DNA of 64,000 bases from Sediminibacterium sp. Gen4 (GTDB lineage Bacteria; Bacteroidota; Bacteroidia; Chitinophagales; Chitinophagaceae), in the NCBI GenBank assembly GCA_013391385.1, contig JACBFI010000002.1, forward strand, positions 124,001 to 188,000, given 5' to 3'. Under the pieces are notes generated by a model. The model did not search any database. It saw nothing but the letters and a program-made list of their open reading frames with translations, and was not told where the DNA came from. Below, piece after piece: positions 1-8,721 of the stretch. The translations under genes were made by a program, and so were the position numbers. Every line of letters starts with the position of its first letter. The stretch's first letter is position 1.

Positions 1-1501
1 CCTTGCAAAAGGATACACATTTAAAAGTGATACAGATACAGAAGTCTTATTAAACTTTATCGAAGACATCAAAATCAATAATAATTGCTCTCTTGAAGAA
101 GCATTACGAATTGCATTGAAACGGATCGTAGGTGCATACTGTATTTTGCTGATTTCAAAAGATGATCCTGAAACCATTCTGGCAGCAAGAAAAGGTAGTC
201 CACTCGTAATCGGCATTGGTAAAGGCGAACATTTTCTTGCCAGTGATGCTTCTCCCATTATTGAATACACCAAAGAAGTGGTGTATGTAAATGATTATGA
301 GATCGCCATTGTTCGTCCGGATGAATTGATCTTAAAAAACCTGGGTAACGAGAAACAAACACCATTCATTACTAAGCTAGACATGGAACTAGCCGCTATT
401 GAAAAGGGCGGTTATGATCATTTCATGCTCAAGGAAATCCATGAGCAACCGGATACTATTTTCGACTGTTTGCGCGGAAGACTACTTCCTCAAACCGGAC
501 AGATCATTATGAGTGGTGTAGACAATCATATTGAAGCATTAAAAAATGCACAACGTATTTTGATTGTTGCCTGTGGAACCAGTTGGCATGCTGGTTTAAT
601 CGCTGAATACCAAATTGAAGAATTATGCCGTATTCCGGTTGAAGTGGAATATGCTTCTGAATTCAGGTACAGAAATCCCGTTGTCAACAAAGGTGATGTT
701 ATCATTGCCATATCACAAAGTGGTGAAACAGCAGATACTTTAGTGGCTTTGGAAAGTGCCAAAGAAAAAGGGGCATTCATTTTTGGGGTTGTTAATGCTG
801 TGGGTAGTAGTATCGCCAGACTGAGTCATGCAGGTGCCTATACACATGCCGGGCCTGAAATTGGTGTGGCAAGTACCAAGGCGTTTACCGGACAATTAGC
901 TGTGCTTACCATGATGGCATTAAAGATTGGTTATGCAAAAGGCACCATTGATGAGAAACGCTACCTCGGACTTATGAAAGAATTGGAAGCAATTCCTGAG
1001 AAAGTAAAAGAAATTCTTGCTGATACTTCGAATATCCAGCGCATAGCTGCTAAATATAAAAATGCCAGTGATTTTCTTTTCTTAGGACGGGGATACAATT
1101 TCCCTGTTGCATTAGAAGGTGCATTGAAACTGAAAGAGATTTCATATATCCATGCAGAAGGATATCCTGCAGCAGAAATGAAGCATGGTCCTATCGCCCT
1201 CGTAGATGAAAAATTACCTGTCGTATTTGTGGCAACAAAAGATTCGTACTACGAGAAAATTGTTTCCAACGTTCAGGAAATTAAAGCAAGAAAAGGAATG
1301 GTAATAGCTGTTGCAACACAAAACGACGACATCATACCCGGCATGGCAGATGATGTCATGTTTGTTCCTGATACTGATGAAGTGATTGCTCCATTATTAA
1401 GTTGCATACCACTGCAATTGCTGAGCTATTATGTGGGTGTTGAAAAAGGTCTGGATGTAGATAAGCCAAGAAACCTTGCCAAGAGTGTTACGGTTGAATA
1501 A
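1..1501 (+). CDS. glmS: Glutamine--fructose-6-phosphate aminotransferase (isomerizing), 5' truncated by the window edge
   Basis: GlmS makes glucosamine-6-phosphate from fructose-6-phosphate and glutamine, the entry to UDP-GlcNAc for peptidoglycan and LPS. The reading frame is open from base 2, so the gene begins before the window. About 499 codons are visible against a usual length near 610; the missing part includes the catalytic N-terminal Cys. Visible: end of the glutaminase domain (SDTDTEV, bases 38-58), two SIS sugar-binding domains (CGTSWHAG; SQSGETADTL; LEGALKLKEISYIHAEGY; AAEMKHGPIALV) and the family-typical C-terminus LAKSVTVE. An internal TTG at 116 is not the start. A DUF4954 gene follows after 60 bp on the same strand and may be cotranscribed. 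Confidence 0.97.
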   Translation, partial: LAKGYTFKSDTDTEVLLNFIEDIKINNNCSLEEALRIALKRIVGAYCILLISKDDPETILAARKGSPLVIGIGKGEHFLASDASPIIEYTKEVVYVNDYEIAIVRPDELILKNLGNEKQTPFITKLDMELAAIEKGGYDHFMLKEIHEQPDTIFDCLRGRLLPQTGQIIMSGVDNHIEALKNAQRILIVACGTSWHAGLIAEYQIEELCRIPVEVEYASEFRYRNPVVNKGDVIIAISQSGETADTLVALESAKEKGAFIFGVVNAVGSSIARLSHAGAYTHAGPEIGVASTKAFTGQLAVLTMMALKIGYAKGTIDEKRYLGLMKELEAIPEKVKEILADTSNIQRIAAKYKNASDFLFLGRGYNFPVALEGALKLKEISYIHAEGYPAAEMKHGPIALVDEKLPVVFVATKDSYYEKIVSNVQEIKARKGMVIAVATQNDDIIPGMADDVMFVPDTDEVIAPLLSCIPLQLLSYYVGVEKGLDVDKPRNLAKSVTVE

Positions 1502-1561
1502 AAGAGTACAATGCTGTTTCATTCTAAAATGATACGGCAGTAATGACAAATCATCTGCAAC

Positions 1562-3790
1562 ATGCCACAGAATAAAATATTAAAAACCCCATTATCGTCA
1601 CTGGGTTATCAGTTCGTCGCTGCACCTTTCTTACCAAAGGGAAAAGATGAGTATTACCTACGCAATATGCAAAACCGCAATGGTATTGTATATCGCACAC
1701 TGAATGCTTATGAAATTGAGGTTTTGGTAAGAAATCGAAATACAAGCGATGACTGGAATAAAATATTGGTGTCCGATGCTTTCAATCCTGAATTGGTAAA
1801 AAATTGCAAATTCTTTGGACTGGTTCGCATTGGTAAGCTCGAACCATTTTGTTTGGGTTTTAGTGATTTAAAAGTGCCGGTCGGACTATACAACTCCACC
1901 ATCATCAGTTGTGATTTTGGGGATAATGTATGTATTGACAATGTCAATTATTTATCGCACTATATCATAGGAAGTGAAGTTATCATTACCAATGTCAATG
2001 AACTGGTTTCTACCAATCATGCCAAATTTGGAAATGGCATTATCAAGGAAGGAGAATCAGAAGATGTAAGAATATGGATGGAGATCTGTAATGAAAATAC
2101 CGGTAGAAGGGTATTGCCTTTTAATGGCATGTTGGCCGGAGATGCTTTGTTATGGAGTAGAGATAAAGATGATAAAGTATTACAGGACAAGTTCAGACAA
2201 TTTACCGAAGCTCGTTTTGATAACAAAAGAGGCTATTATGGAAAAATAGGCGACAGATCAGTGATTAAAAACTGTAGCATCATTAAAGATGTTTGGATTG
2301 GTACGGATGCCTATATCAAAGGTGCCAATAAACTCAAAAATCTCACGATTAACTCAGGAGAAGAAGGCAGAACTCAAATTGGTGAAGGATGTGAAGCCGT
2401 GAATGGTATCATTGGCTTTGGCTGTAAAATGTTTTATGGCGTAAAAGCTGTTCGTTTTATAATGGCTTCTCACTCACAATTGAAATATGGCGCTAGATTG
2501 ATCAACTCCTACCTTGGACATAATGCCACTATCTCTTGTTGTGAAGTATTGAATTCATTGATCTTTCCGGCACATGAGCAACACCATAATAATTCATTTC
2601 TCTGTGCTGCACTGGTGATGGGACAAAGTAATATTGCTGCCGGTGCTACCATCGGATCCAATCATAATAGCAGAGGTGCAGATGGTGAAATTATCATGGG
2701 TCGAGGATTCTGGCCGGGATTGTGTGTGAGCCTAAAACACAATTCTGTTTTTGCCGGATTTACAATTTTAACCAAAGGCGATTATCCTTCGGAGTTACAC
2801 ATAAAAGTACCCTTCTCATTAGTAAGTAATGATGTAAGTAATGATCAACTATTGATCATGCCAGGATATTGGTTTTTGTATAACATGTATGCACTTGCCA
2901 GAAATGCGTGGAAGTATGTAGACAGAGATAAACGAACTGATCGTGTACAATTGATTGAATATGATTATCTCGCTCCAGACACCATCAATGAAATGTTTAC
3001 GGCACTTGCCATTATGGAAGAAGCTACAGGTCATGCTTATCATAAAGCCCAACATACAAGTCAGAAAGCATTGAGCAAAGAAGAAGCTATTGTAACCGGG
3101 AAACAATTACTCCTTAGTGCCGACAAAATCGTAGATCAATTGGAAATAACAGTAGATGGTTTTGAAAACAGTAAGAGAAAAGTAATCTTATTAAAAACCA
3201 GAACTGCATATCATTTATTCAGAGACCTGATTCGTTACTATGGCGCATTGCATGTAGTTGAAATGGTACAAGATCAGCAGATACGAACGATCGAAGGCAT
3301 TCAAAAAATGATCCCTGCTAAAAATAGCAGAAACGAATGGGTGAATCTGGGTGGACAACTCATTCCTCAAGTAGAGCTTACACAATTGAAAGAAAAGATC
3401 AAAACAGGGAAGATAAAATCCTGGGAAGATGTTCACCAAGCGTATCAACAAATGGGAAGTCGATATAGCAAGCAAAAAGCATTACATGCACTGGCTGCTT
3501 TGGAAGAAATAGAAGAGCTTTCACTTCGAAAATTAACGCCTCAAGTATTCAAACAATTATTAGACCACACGGTAACCGTAAAAGAATGGATGACCAAAGG
3601 CATTCATGAATCCAGAGCCAAAGATTATCAAAATCCGTTCAGAAAAATGGTCTATGAAAGTTTTGCAGAAATGAATACTGTTATTGGTAAACTGGAAGAC
3701 AATGGTTTCATTCAGCAGCAAATGAAAGAACTGGTATCATTTAAACAGAGGATACAATCAGTTAAAAAATCATTCAAAATAAAAGCATAA
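1562..3790 (+). CDS. DUF4954 family protein with left-handed beta-helix (hexapeptide) core
   Basis: A 742-residue protein that I assign to DUF4954 from its overall sequence. Residues of roughly 85-450 show the irregular I/V-G-x-x hexapeptide-like periodicity of left-handed beta-helix acyl/nucleotidyltransferase relatives (for example VCIDNVNYLSHYIIGSEVII; IIGFGCKMFYGVKAVRF; AAGATIGSNHNSRGADGEII). The C-terminal 250 residues are predicted helical and charged. No signal peptide, so cytoplasmic. Its function is unknown to me. Position just after glmS, together with a fold common in amino-sugar acyl/uridylyltransferases, suggests sugar-nucleotide metabolism, but this is inference. It ends in a strong hairpin terminator shared with the convergent gene. 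Confidence 0.8.
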   Translation: MPQNKILKTPLSSLGYQFVAAPFLPKGKDEYYLRNMQNRNGIVYRTLNAYEIEVLVRNRNTSDDWNKILVSDAFNPELVKNCKFFGLVRIGKLEPFCLGFSDLKVPVGLYNSTIISCDFGDNVCIDNVNYLSHYIIGSEVIITNVNELVSTNHAKFGNGIIKEGESEDVRIWMEICNENTGRRVLPFNGMLAGDALLWSRDKDDKVLQDKFRQFTEARFDNKRGYYGKIGDRSVIKNCSIIKDVWIGTDAYIKGANKLKNLTINSGEEGRTQIGEGCEAVNGIIGFGCKMFYGVKAVRFIMASHSQLKYGARLINSYLGHNATISCCEVLNSLIFPAHEQHHNNSFLCAALVMGQSNIAAGATIGSNHNSRGADGEIIMGRGFWPGLCVSLKHNSVFAGFTILTKGDYPSELHIKVPFSLVSNDVSNDQLLIMPGYWFLYNMYALARNAWKYVDRDKRTDRVQLIEYDYLAPDTINEMFTALAIMEEATGHAYHKAQHTSQKALSKEEAIVTGKQLLLSADKIVDQLEITVDGFENSKRKVILLKTRTAYHLFRDLIRYYGALHVVEMVQDQQIRTIEGIQKMIPAKNSRNEWVNLGGQLIPQVELTQLKEKIKTGKIKSWEDVHQAYQQMGSRYSKQKALHALAALEEIEELSLRKLTPQVFKQLLDHTVTVKEWMTKGIHESRAKDYQNPFRKMVYESFAEMNTVIGKLEDNGFIQQQMKELVSFKQRIQSVKKSFKIKA

Positions 3791-3795
3791 AAAAA

Positions 3796-3828
3796 GGTAA
3801 CCATTCTTTCCTAAGAAAGATGGTTACC
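3796..3828. terminator. Bidirectional hairpin terminator between convergent genes
   Basis: A 14-bp stem (ggtaaccat/atggttacc plus ctttc/gaaag, one bulged T) with loop CTAA. It is flanked by an A-run on the left and a T-rich stretch on the right, so it can serve the DUF4954 gene (plus) and the barrel gene (minus). Confidence 0.85.
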
Positions 3829-3858
3829 CTGTTTTAAAATCCTGATGGATATTGGATC

Positions 3859-4449
3859 TTAAAACCGCAAACCTAAACCCAGCTGTATTTGCTGGTTAGT
3901 CCACTTATCTTTATTATCGATATCGTTGATATTTTGTAATCCGATATTATATCTACCGTATATACGAAGGAATTTAAAGTTCAGTTGCCCTCCCGCTACC
4001 ATGGAAAAATCACCGGATTTAAAGGCAGACTCACCATTTTGAAGCAAAGTCTTATCCTGATTCAATAATATCCCAAACTGAGGACCTACATTCAAAGTAA
4101 GGATGCCGGCTACAGAATAGCGCAATAGAATGGGAATAGATAAATAATCCAGTTTGATATTCTCATTGTTATTAAACGGGTTAATTTGTGTAGAATAGAG
4201 CGTATTGAAATTGCTTCTCTTTGTGCTTGTTTGGCTCCAAAGTACTTCCGGTTGAATTCCCCATTTTCTATTAAGATCCAGCTCTAAAAAGCCCCCAACA
4301 TGATAAGAAAGGTCAAATCCGTCTTTAAATGATTGACCGGATATCTTATTGAGGTTGGTTCCCAGTTTAACACCGGCGCGCGCTCCCTGAGCATTGACCA
4401 ATTGGATGGTACTGAACAATAAAATGGCTGCTACTAATAACTTCTTCAT
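3859..4449 (-). CDS. PorT-family outer-membrane beta-barrel protein
   Basis: 196 residues. An N-terminal signal peptide (MKKLLVAAILLFSTIQLVNAQG, probable cleavage after Ala20) is followed by ARAGVKLGTNLNKI, typical of the OMP_b-brl_2/PorT-like group. Alternating hydrophobic beta strands run to a terminal QLGLGLRF, and the final Phe fits the BAM recognition signal. The length suits an 8-stranded barrel. It is expected in the outer membrane; no substrate or partner can be read from the sequence. It is convergent with DUF4954 and shares the terminator at 3796-3828. Confidence 0.85.
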   Translation of the reverse strand: MKKLLVAAILLFSTIQLVNAQGARAGVKLGTNLNKISGQSFKDGFDLSYHVGGFLELDLNRKWGIQPEVLWSQTSTKRSNFNTLYSTQINPFNNNENIKLDYLSIPILLRYSVAGILTLNVGPQFGILLNQDKTLLQNGESAFKSGDFSMVAGGQLNFKFLRIYGRYNIGLQNINDIDNKDKWTNQQIQLGLGLRF

Positions 4450-4565
4450 AAGGTTTATTTTAATACTTCTTCCTTTTCAAGCACCGTGCCAAAAATCATG
4501 GACAAGATGCAAATCAGGCTCGTAACGCTGCTCAACCATTTATTATTGTATTTGTTTAACGTTAT

Positions 4566-4841
4566 ATGGAAGTTTTAACAGATCAGGAAATAGATCGTAT
4601 CATAGAAATGGCCTGGGAAGACCGTACCCCTTTTGAAGCCATTTTATTCCAGTTTGGCCTAAAGGAAAAGGAAGTAATCGAACTGATGCGTGCCAACAGC
4701 AAAAAAAGCAGTTTTAAAATGTGGCGCAAAAGAATGGCAGGCAGATTCACCAAACACTCAAAATTGAGAACGGAAGGTATAAGCAGATTCAAATGCGCAC
4801 GTCAAAGAACCATCAGCATGAACAAAATCAGTAAACGGTAA
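4566..4841 (+). CDS. TIGR03643/DUF2805 family small protein
   Basis: 91 residues, basic toward the C-terminus. The N-terminal segment LTDQEIDRIIEMAWEDRTPF and the pattern FGLKEKEVIELMR...FKMWRKRM are those of the TIGR03643 (DUF2805) family, found widely in Bacteroidota and other marine or freshwater bacteria. There is no signal peptide, so it is probably cytoplasmic; the helical, Arg/Lys-rich composition would allow nucleic-acid binding but no function is established. It lies alone between a divergent barrel gene and a DUF2911 gene. Confidence 0.8.
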   Translation: MEVLTDQEIDRIIEMAWEDRTPFEAILFQFGLKEKEVIELMRANSKKSSFKMWRKRMAGRFTKHSKLRTEGISRFKCARQRTISMNKISKR

Positions 4842-4876
4842 CAGATTATCCTATTACTTTGCCTGAAACACCATCT

Positions 4877-5452
4877 ATGCGTATCCTTTTTGCACTAGTT
4901 TTTTCTTTAGCTTTCTCATCGCTCATTGCCCAACACCAGCACCTTTCAGGTGACGGTTATGCTGATAGTGTTAACAAGGGCTTGATTGCTAAGGATACTA
5001 TGAAAGGCAGTCCGAAAAGAGTAGCCATGAAAACCATTGGAGATACGCATATTCATATCGAATATGGGTCTCCGGGTGTAAAAGGAAGAATGATTTGGGG
5101 CGGATTGGTAGCTTATGATCAAGTATGGGCAACAGGAGCACACAATGCTACCTCCATTGACTTTTCGACGGATGTAACCATTGGGGGAAAGAAAATTACC
5201 AAAGGGAAATACGCTCTTTTTACGATCCCGGGTAAAACTGAATGGACCATCATCATCAATACCAACTACCAACAACATCTTGCCGATGCATACAATGCTT
5301 CAGAAGATATCGTACGTGTTAAAGTAAAACCCATTAAAAAGCCCCAAGTAACCCAACGACTCACCTACTCAGTAGTACCTTCCGGTAAAGACGCAGGTGT
5401 GATGATTGAATGGGAATATTTGAAAGTAGTACTGCCAATAAAAGTGTCTTGA
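4877..5452 (+). CDS. DUF2911 exported protein
   Basis: 191 residues from the ATG at 4877. A longer frame opens with TTG at 4859, but the ATG places a standard signal peptide (MRILFALVFSLAFSSLIAQ) at the N-terminus. The mature part carries DUF2911 hallmarks: IEYGSPGVKGRMIWGGLVAY, WATGAHNATSIDFSTDV, GKYALFTIPG and WTIIINTN. It is expected to be periplasmic; the family role is unknown. Its TGA stop lies at the first unit of the heptamer array that fills the next intergenic space. Confidence 0.85.
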   Translation: MRILFALVFSLAFSSLIAQHQHLSGDGYADSVNKGLIAKDTMKGSPKRVAMKTIGDTHIHIEYGSPGVKGRMIWGGLVAYDQVWATGAHNATSIDFSTDVTIGGKKITKGKYALFTIPGKTEWTIIINTNYQQHLADAYNASEDIVRVKVKPIKKPQVTQRLTYSVVPSGKDAGVMIEWEYLKVVLPIKVS

Positions 5453-5610
5453 GTGAGTTGTGAATGGTGAATGGTGAATAGTGAGTAGTTAGTAGTTAGT
5501 AGTTAGTAAATCATTCTACTAAATAGTCAATACTTTCTCTATGGACTATTAACTGTGGACCATCAACTACCTGCTATGAACCATTGGCTATGAACTATGG
5601 ACCATGGACT
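5452..5610. repeat. Heptamer-periodic inverted repeat, site A
   Basis: The left arm (5452-5507) is eight contiguous 7-mers drifting from agtgagt through ggtgaat to agttagt. The right arm (5541-5610) is ten 7-mers of the type atggact/atgaacc, whose complement is RGYNNAT-like, so the arms can pair imperfectly. The left arm starts at the last base of the DUF2911 stop codon. The right arm ends within the stop codon of the convergent metallophosphoesterase. A 33-bp spacer separates the arms. Confidence 0.85.
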
Positions 5611-6862
5611 ATCCCCCCAACTCAATCACCGTAATCTCAGGCAATATCCCCACTCTTCCGGGGTAACCAATAAAGCCGAATCCACGATTGACGTACAATT
5701 TTTGTTTGCCCTCTTCATATAAACCAGCCCATTGTTTGTACATCCACTGAACAGGGCTCCACTTGAAATAAGGGTTCTCTAATCCAAATTGCATGCCATG
5801 GGTATGTCCGGATAACATCAGATCAACATCGGAATATTCGGTTCTGATTTGCGCATCCCAATGACTGGGGTCATGACTCAATAATATTTTAAAAGGGATC
5901 TGTTCCGTTCCCGGATATGCTAAATCCATTTTACCATATTTGGGAAAACGCCCTTTAGCACCCCAGTTTTCGATTCCAAGTAAAGCTATTTGTTGACCTT
6001 CTTTTTCAAATGCCACGTGTTCATTCATGAGTAAGCGCCAGCCCATATCCGCATGTGTTTTTTTCAAAGCTTCCAGATTGGCGGCTTTTTCTTCGCGAGT
6101 AGGCCAGGAAACATAATCACCATAATCATGATTACCCAAAGTACTGAACACTCCCATAGGAGCTCGAAGACGAGCAAAAACAGACTTGTATTCTTCCATT
6201 TCAGAAGCCCGGTCGTTAACAAGGTCACCGGTAAATACGATGAGATCAGGTTTTTCTTGAAGGATCATATCAATGCCATGTTCTACTGCTTTTTTATTTT
6301 GAAAGCTGCCACTATGGATATCACTGATATGAACCATTTTCATTCCGTGAAAAGCTTCAGGAAGATTGGGAAATGAAAGTTTCAGTTTTTTAATCTGATA
6401 ATTGTATTTATTACTGAATCCATACAATAAAGTACCAAACAAGGAACCCCCCATGCCCAATCCCATCCAGCTTAAAAATGTAGAACGCGGTATACCTCCA
6501 CCATTATCGCTCATGTACTGAGCACCGGTACCCGGAAATATTTTACTCATCAACCATAGGGCTATACGTCTGAGATCATCTGTCAAAAAGAAAAGTGCGG
6601 CTATGAGTTTGGCAAAAAATAATCCAACCAGTATGGCAAAAATATAATTCCGGTAAAATTTAGAGTTCTGTAAGAGCTGTATATAAGGGAAAGATAACAG
6701 CGCAAGCAATGTAACCACTGAAAGTACCCAATATCCAATATGGATGATCAACCGGGTTTTGTCGGATAGAGTCTGTGTGACCGTTCTGACCGCCTGGAAT
6801 ACATAAAAATCAAGTAAAAGCATGATGAGGGCTATCACCCAGAGAGTACCGGCATTACGCAT
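5609..6862 (-). CDS. Membrane-anchored calcineurin-like metallophosphoesterase
   Basis: 417 residues. Residues 1-150 contain about four hydrophobic segments (for example GTLWVIALIMLLLDFYVF). The C-terminal catalytic domain has the metallophosphoesterase motifs in order: HISDIHSG, FTGDLVND, LGNHDYGDY, LLSHDPSHWD and LMLSGHTHGMQFG, which supply the Asp, His and Asn ligands of the two-metal centre. It resembles the YaeI/YkuE group, which acts on lipid-linked or periplasmic phosphoesters; the substrate here is not determinable. The start at 6862 is the first ATG. The TAG stop lies at the end of the heptamer array, so the repeat provides the end of the gene. Confidence 0.9.
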   Translation of the reverse strand: MRNAGTLWVIALIMLLLDFYVFQAVRTVTQTLSDKTRLIIHIGYWVLSVVTLLALLSFPYIQLLQNSKFYRNYIFAILVGLFFAKLIAALFFLTDDLRRIALWLMSKIFPGTGAQYMSDNGGGIPRSTFLSWMGLGMGGSLFGTLLYGFSNKYNYQIKKLKLSFPNLPEAFHGMKMVHISDIHSGSFQNKKAVEHGIDMILQEKPDLIVFTGDLVNDRASEMEEYKSVFARLRAPMGVFSTLGNHDYGDYVSWPTREEKAANLEALKKTHADMGWRLLMNEHVAFEKEGQQIALLGIENWGAKGRFPKYGKMDLAYPGTEQIPFKILLSHDPSHWDAQIRTEYSDVDLMLSGHTHGMQFGLENPYFKWSPVQWMYKQWAGLYEEGKQKLYVNRGFGFIGYPGRVGILPEITVIELGG

Positions 6863-7011
6863 GAGAAAGTTTTAATGTGTAGACGTACAGTGAATAAAAA
6901 TATTGCATTTTACATGAAGCCATAGAATGACCATCAAAAACCACTCATTCTTAACAAATTAACCCCCAAACAGTTGAATCTGCTTCACACAAAAAATTGC
7001 CCGATAAAACC

Positions 7012-7046
7012 ATTGGCCATGGACTATGGACCATATGCTATTCTTA
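7012..7046. repeat. Heptamer repeat, single-arm copy, site B
   Basis: Five consecutive 7-mers (attggcc, atggact, atggacc, atatgct, attctta) of the ATNNRCY type lie in the divergent spacer between the metallophosphoesterase and UPF0173 genes. No partner arm was seen, so it looks like half an element. It sits about 35 bp upstream of a candidate promoter. Confidence 0.7.
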
Positions 7047-7082
7047 TGGATAAGATTCTTTCAAAAGATGTCTTTGAAACCG

Positions 7083-7090
7083 TATTTTTG
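7083..7090 (+). promoter_or_regulatory. Candidate -7 promoter element for the UPF0173 gene
   Basis: TATTTTTG matches the Bacteroidota TAnnTTTG -7 consensus exactly. It lies 23 bp before the ATG at 7114. No convincing -33 TTTG box was found. Confidence 0.5.
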
Positions 7091-7113
7091 GCGTCCTTCA
7101 AAGAAATGTGGCT

Positions 7114-7794
7114 ATGAAATTGACTTATTACGGACATTCCTGTTTTCAAGTGGAAATCAAAGGAAAAAAGATCCTTTTTGATCCCTTTATTACCTATAAT
7201 GAGCTAGCGAAAGATGTGGACGTCAATAGTATTGAAGCCGACTATATCTTTTTATCGCATGGGCATGCGGATCATATTGCTGATGCTGTTGGTATTGCAA
7301 AAAGAACCGGCTGCACAGTGGTGAGTGCATGGGAAGTTCATGAATGGATCACCAAACAAGGTATTGAGAAATCTCACCCGATGAATACGGGGGGGAAATG
7401 GAATTTTGATTTCGGAACGGTGAAATGTGTAGTTGCACAACACAGTAGCAGTTTACCGGATGGTAGTTATGGCGGTAACCCGATGGGGTTTCTATTCATG
7501 ACAGAAGAAGCTAATTTTTACTACAGCGGCGATACTGCACTTACATTGGATATGCAATTGATTCCTTCTTGGACTCAACTTGATTTCTCTGTGCTGCCCT
7601 TGGGTGATAATTTTACCATGGATGTCGATGATGCTGTTCGTTGTGCTGATTTTGTGCAATGTAACCGTGTAGTTGGCGTACATTACAATACATCCGGGTT
7701 TATTAAAATTGATACGGATGCTGCAGTACAAGCATTCAAAGCGGCAGGAAAAGAATTATTATTGCCGGGTATCGGAACAACCATTGACCTTTAA
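7114..7794 (+). CDS. UPF0173 metal-dependent hydrolase (metallo-beta-lactamase fold)
   Basis: 226 residues from ATG 7114; an in-frame GTG two codons upstream (7108) is a weaker choice. The N-terminus MKLTYYGHSCFQVEIKGKK and the metal motif LSHGHADHIAD define the UPF0173/YtkL-type branch of the metallo-beta-lactamase superfamily. Further metal ligands are likely in AQHSSS, YYSGDTALT and VGVHYNT. It is cytoplasmic, a predicted two-metal hydrolase, with physiological substrate unknown. It lies 39 bp upstream of parA on the same strand, so it may share transcripts with the chromosome-partitioning genes. Confidence 0.9.
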   Translation: MKLTYYGHSCFQVEIKGKKILFDPFITYNELAKDVDVNSIEADYIFLSHGHADHIADAVGIAKRTGCTVVSAWEVHEWITKQGIEKSHPMNTGGKWNFDFGTVKCVVAQHSSSLPDGSYGGNPMGFLFMTEEANFYYSGDTALTLDMQLIPSWTQLDFSVLPLGDNFTMDVDDAVRCADFVQCNRVVGVHYNTSGFIKIDTDAAVQAFKAAGKELLLPGIGTTIDL

Positions 7795-7833
7795 AATATA
7801 AATATTCCGTTTTGCGGAAGCATAAGAATCATT

Positions 7834-8634
7834 ATGGCGAGAATAATCGGAGTTGCCAATCAGAAAGGGGGTGTAGGTAAAACTACTACTGCTATTAATG
7901 TTGCCGCCAGTTTAGCTGTGCTGGAATTCAAAACATTATTGGTGGATGCAGATCCACAGGCCAATAGTACCACCGGTGTTGGATTTGACCTGCACAATAT
8001 TACCAGCAGCTTATACGATTGCATGGTCAATAACGCCATTGCTGCTGACGTGATCCTGAAAAGCGAAATCCCGAACCTTGATATCATTCCATCACATATT
8101 GACTTGGTAGGTGCTGAGATTGAAATGATCAATTATCCGAACCGTGAAAACGTAATGAAAGGGATTTTAGATGCGGTAAAAGATCGCTACGATTTTATCA
8201 TTATCGACTGCTCCCCTTCTTTGGGATTAATCACCGTGAATTCATTGGTAGCTTCCGACAGTGTGATCGTACCTGTTCAATGCGAGTTCTTTGCATTGGA
8301 GGGATTGGGAAAACTACTCAATACGATTAAAATTGTACAAAGTCGTCTCAATCCTGAATTACAAATTGAAGGTATTTTAATGACGATGTATGATGGTCGT
8401 TTGCGTTTATGCAACCAAGTGGTAAGTGAAGTAAGAAGACATTTTGATGAAATGGTTTTTTCTACCATCATTCACAGAAATACCAGACTGAGTGAATCAC
8501 CGAGTGTAGGTAAACCCGTAATCCTGTATGATGCCGAAAGTAAAGGCGCCATCAACTACTTAAATCTAGCCAAAGAAATCTTACAGAACAATGGCTTGAC
8601 TAAGATGTCGAATGAAGAGAGAATTATTGAGTAG
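7834..8634 (+). CDS. parA: Chromosome-partitioning ATPase ParA/Soj
   Basis: 266 residues. The deviant Walker A motif is at residues 11-17 (KGGVGKT in GVANQKGGVGKTTTAINVAA); Walker A' DADPQANSTTG and Walker B FIIIDCSPSLGL follow. This is the short chromosomal Soj type without an N-terminal DNA-binding domain. It forms ATP-dependent dimers on nucleoid DNA and is driven by ParB-parS complexes to separate replicated origins. parB follows after 87 bp that are largely occupied by inverted repeat C; the TAG stop of parA lies within the left arm of that repeat. Confidence 0.96.
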   Translation: MARIIGVANQKGGVGKTTTAINVAASLAVLEFKTLLVDADPQANSTTGVGFDLHNITSSLYDCMVNNAIAADVILKSEIPNLDIIPSHIDLVGAEIEMINYPNRENVMKGILDAVKDRYDFIIIDCSPSLGLITVNSLVASDSVIVPVQCEFFALEGLGKLLNTIKIVQSRLNPELQIEGILMTMYDGRLRLCNQVVSEVRRHFDEMVFSTIIHRNTRLSESPSVGKPVILYDAESKGAINYLNLAKEILQNNGLTKMSNEERIIE

Positions 8635-8697
8635 CATATAGGTTATAGCTAATGGCTTATCCTTAATAAAACTATTCGCTATGAACTATATGCTACT
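8630..8697. repeat. Heptamer-periodic inverted repeat between parA and parB, site C
   Basis: Left arm 8630-8655 (agtagcatat, then gttatagctaat-like 7-mers) pairs with right arm 8672-8697: the outer 10 bp (agtagcatat/atatgctact) are perfect and the next 14 about 11/14. Words are of the RGYNNAT family. The parA stop codon TAG is inside the outer stem. The hairpin could attenuate or process the parAB mRNA. Confidence 0.85.
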
Positions 8698-8721
8698 AGC
8701 AAAAAATGAAAAACGATTACC

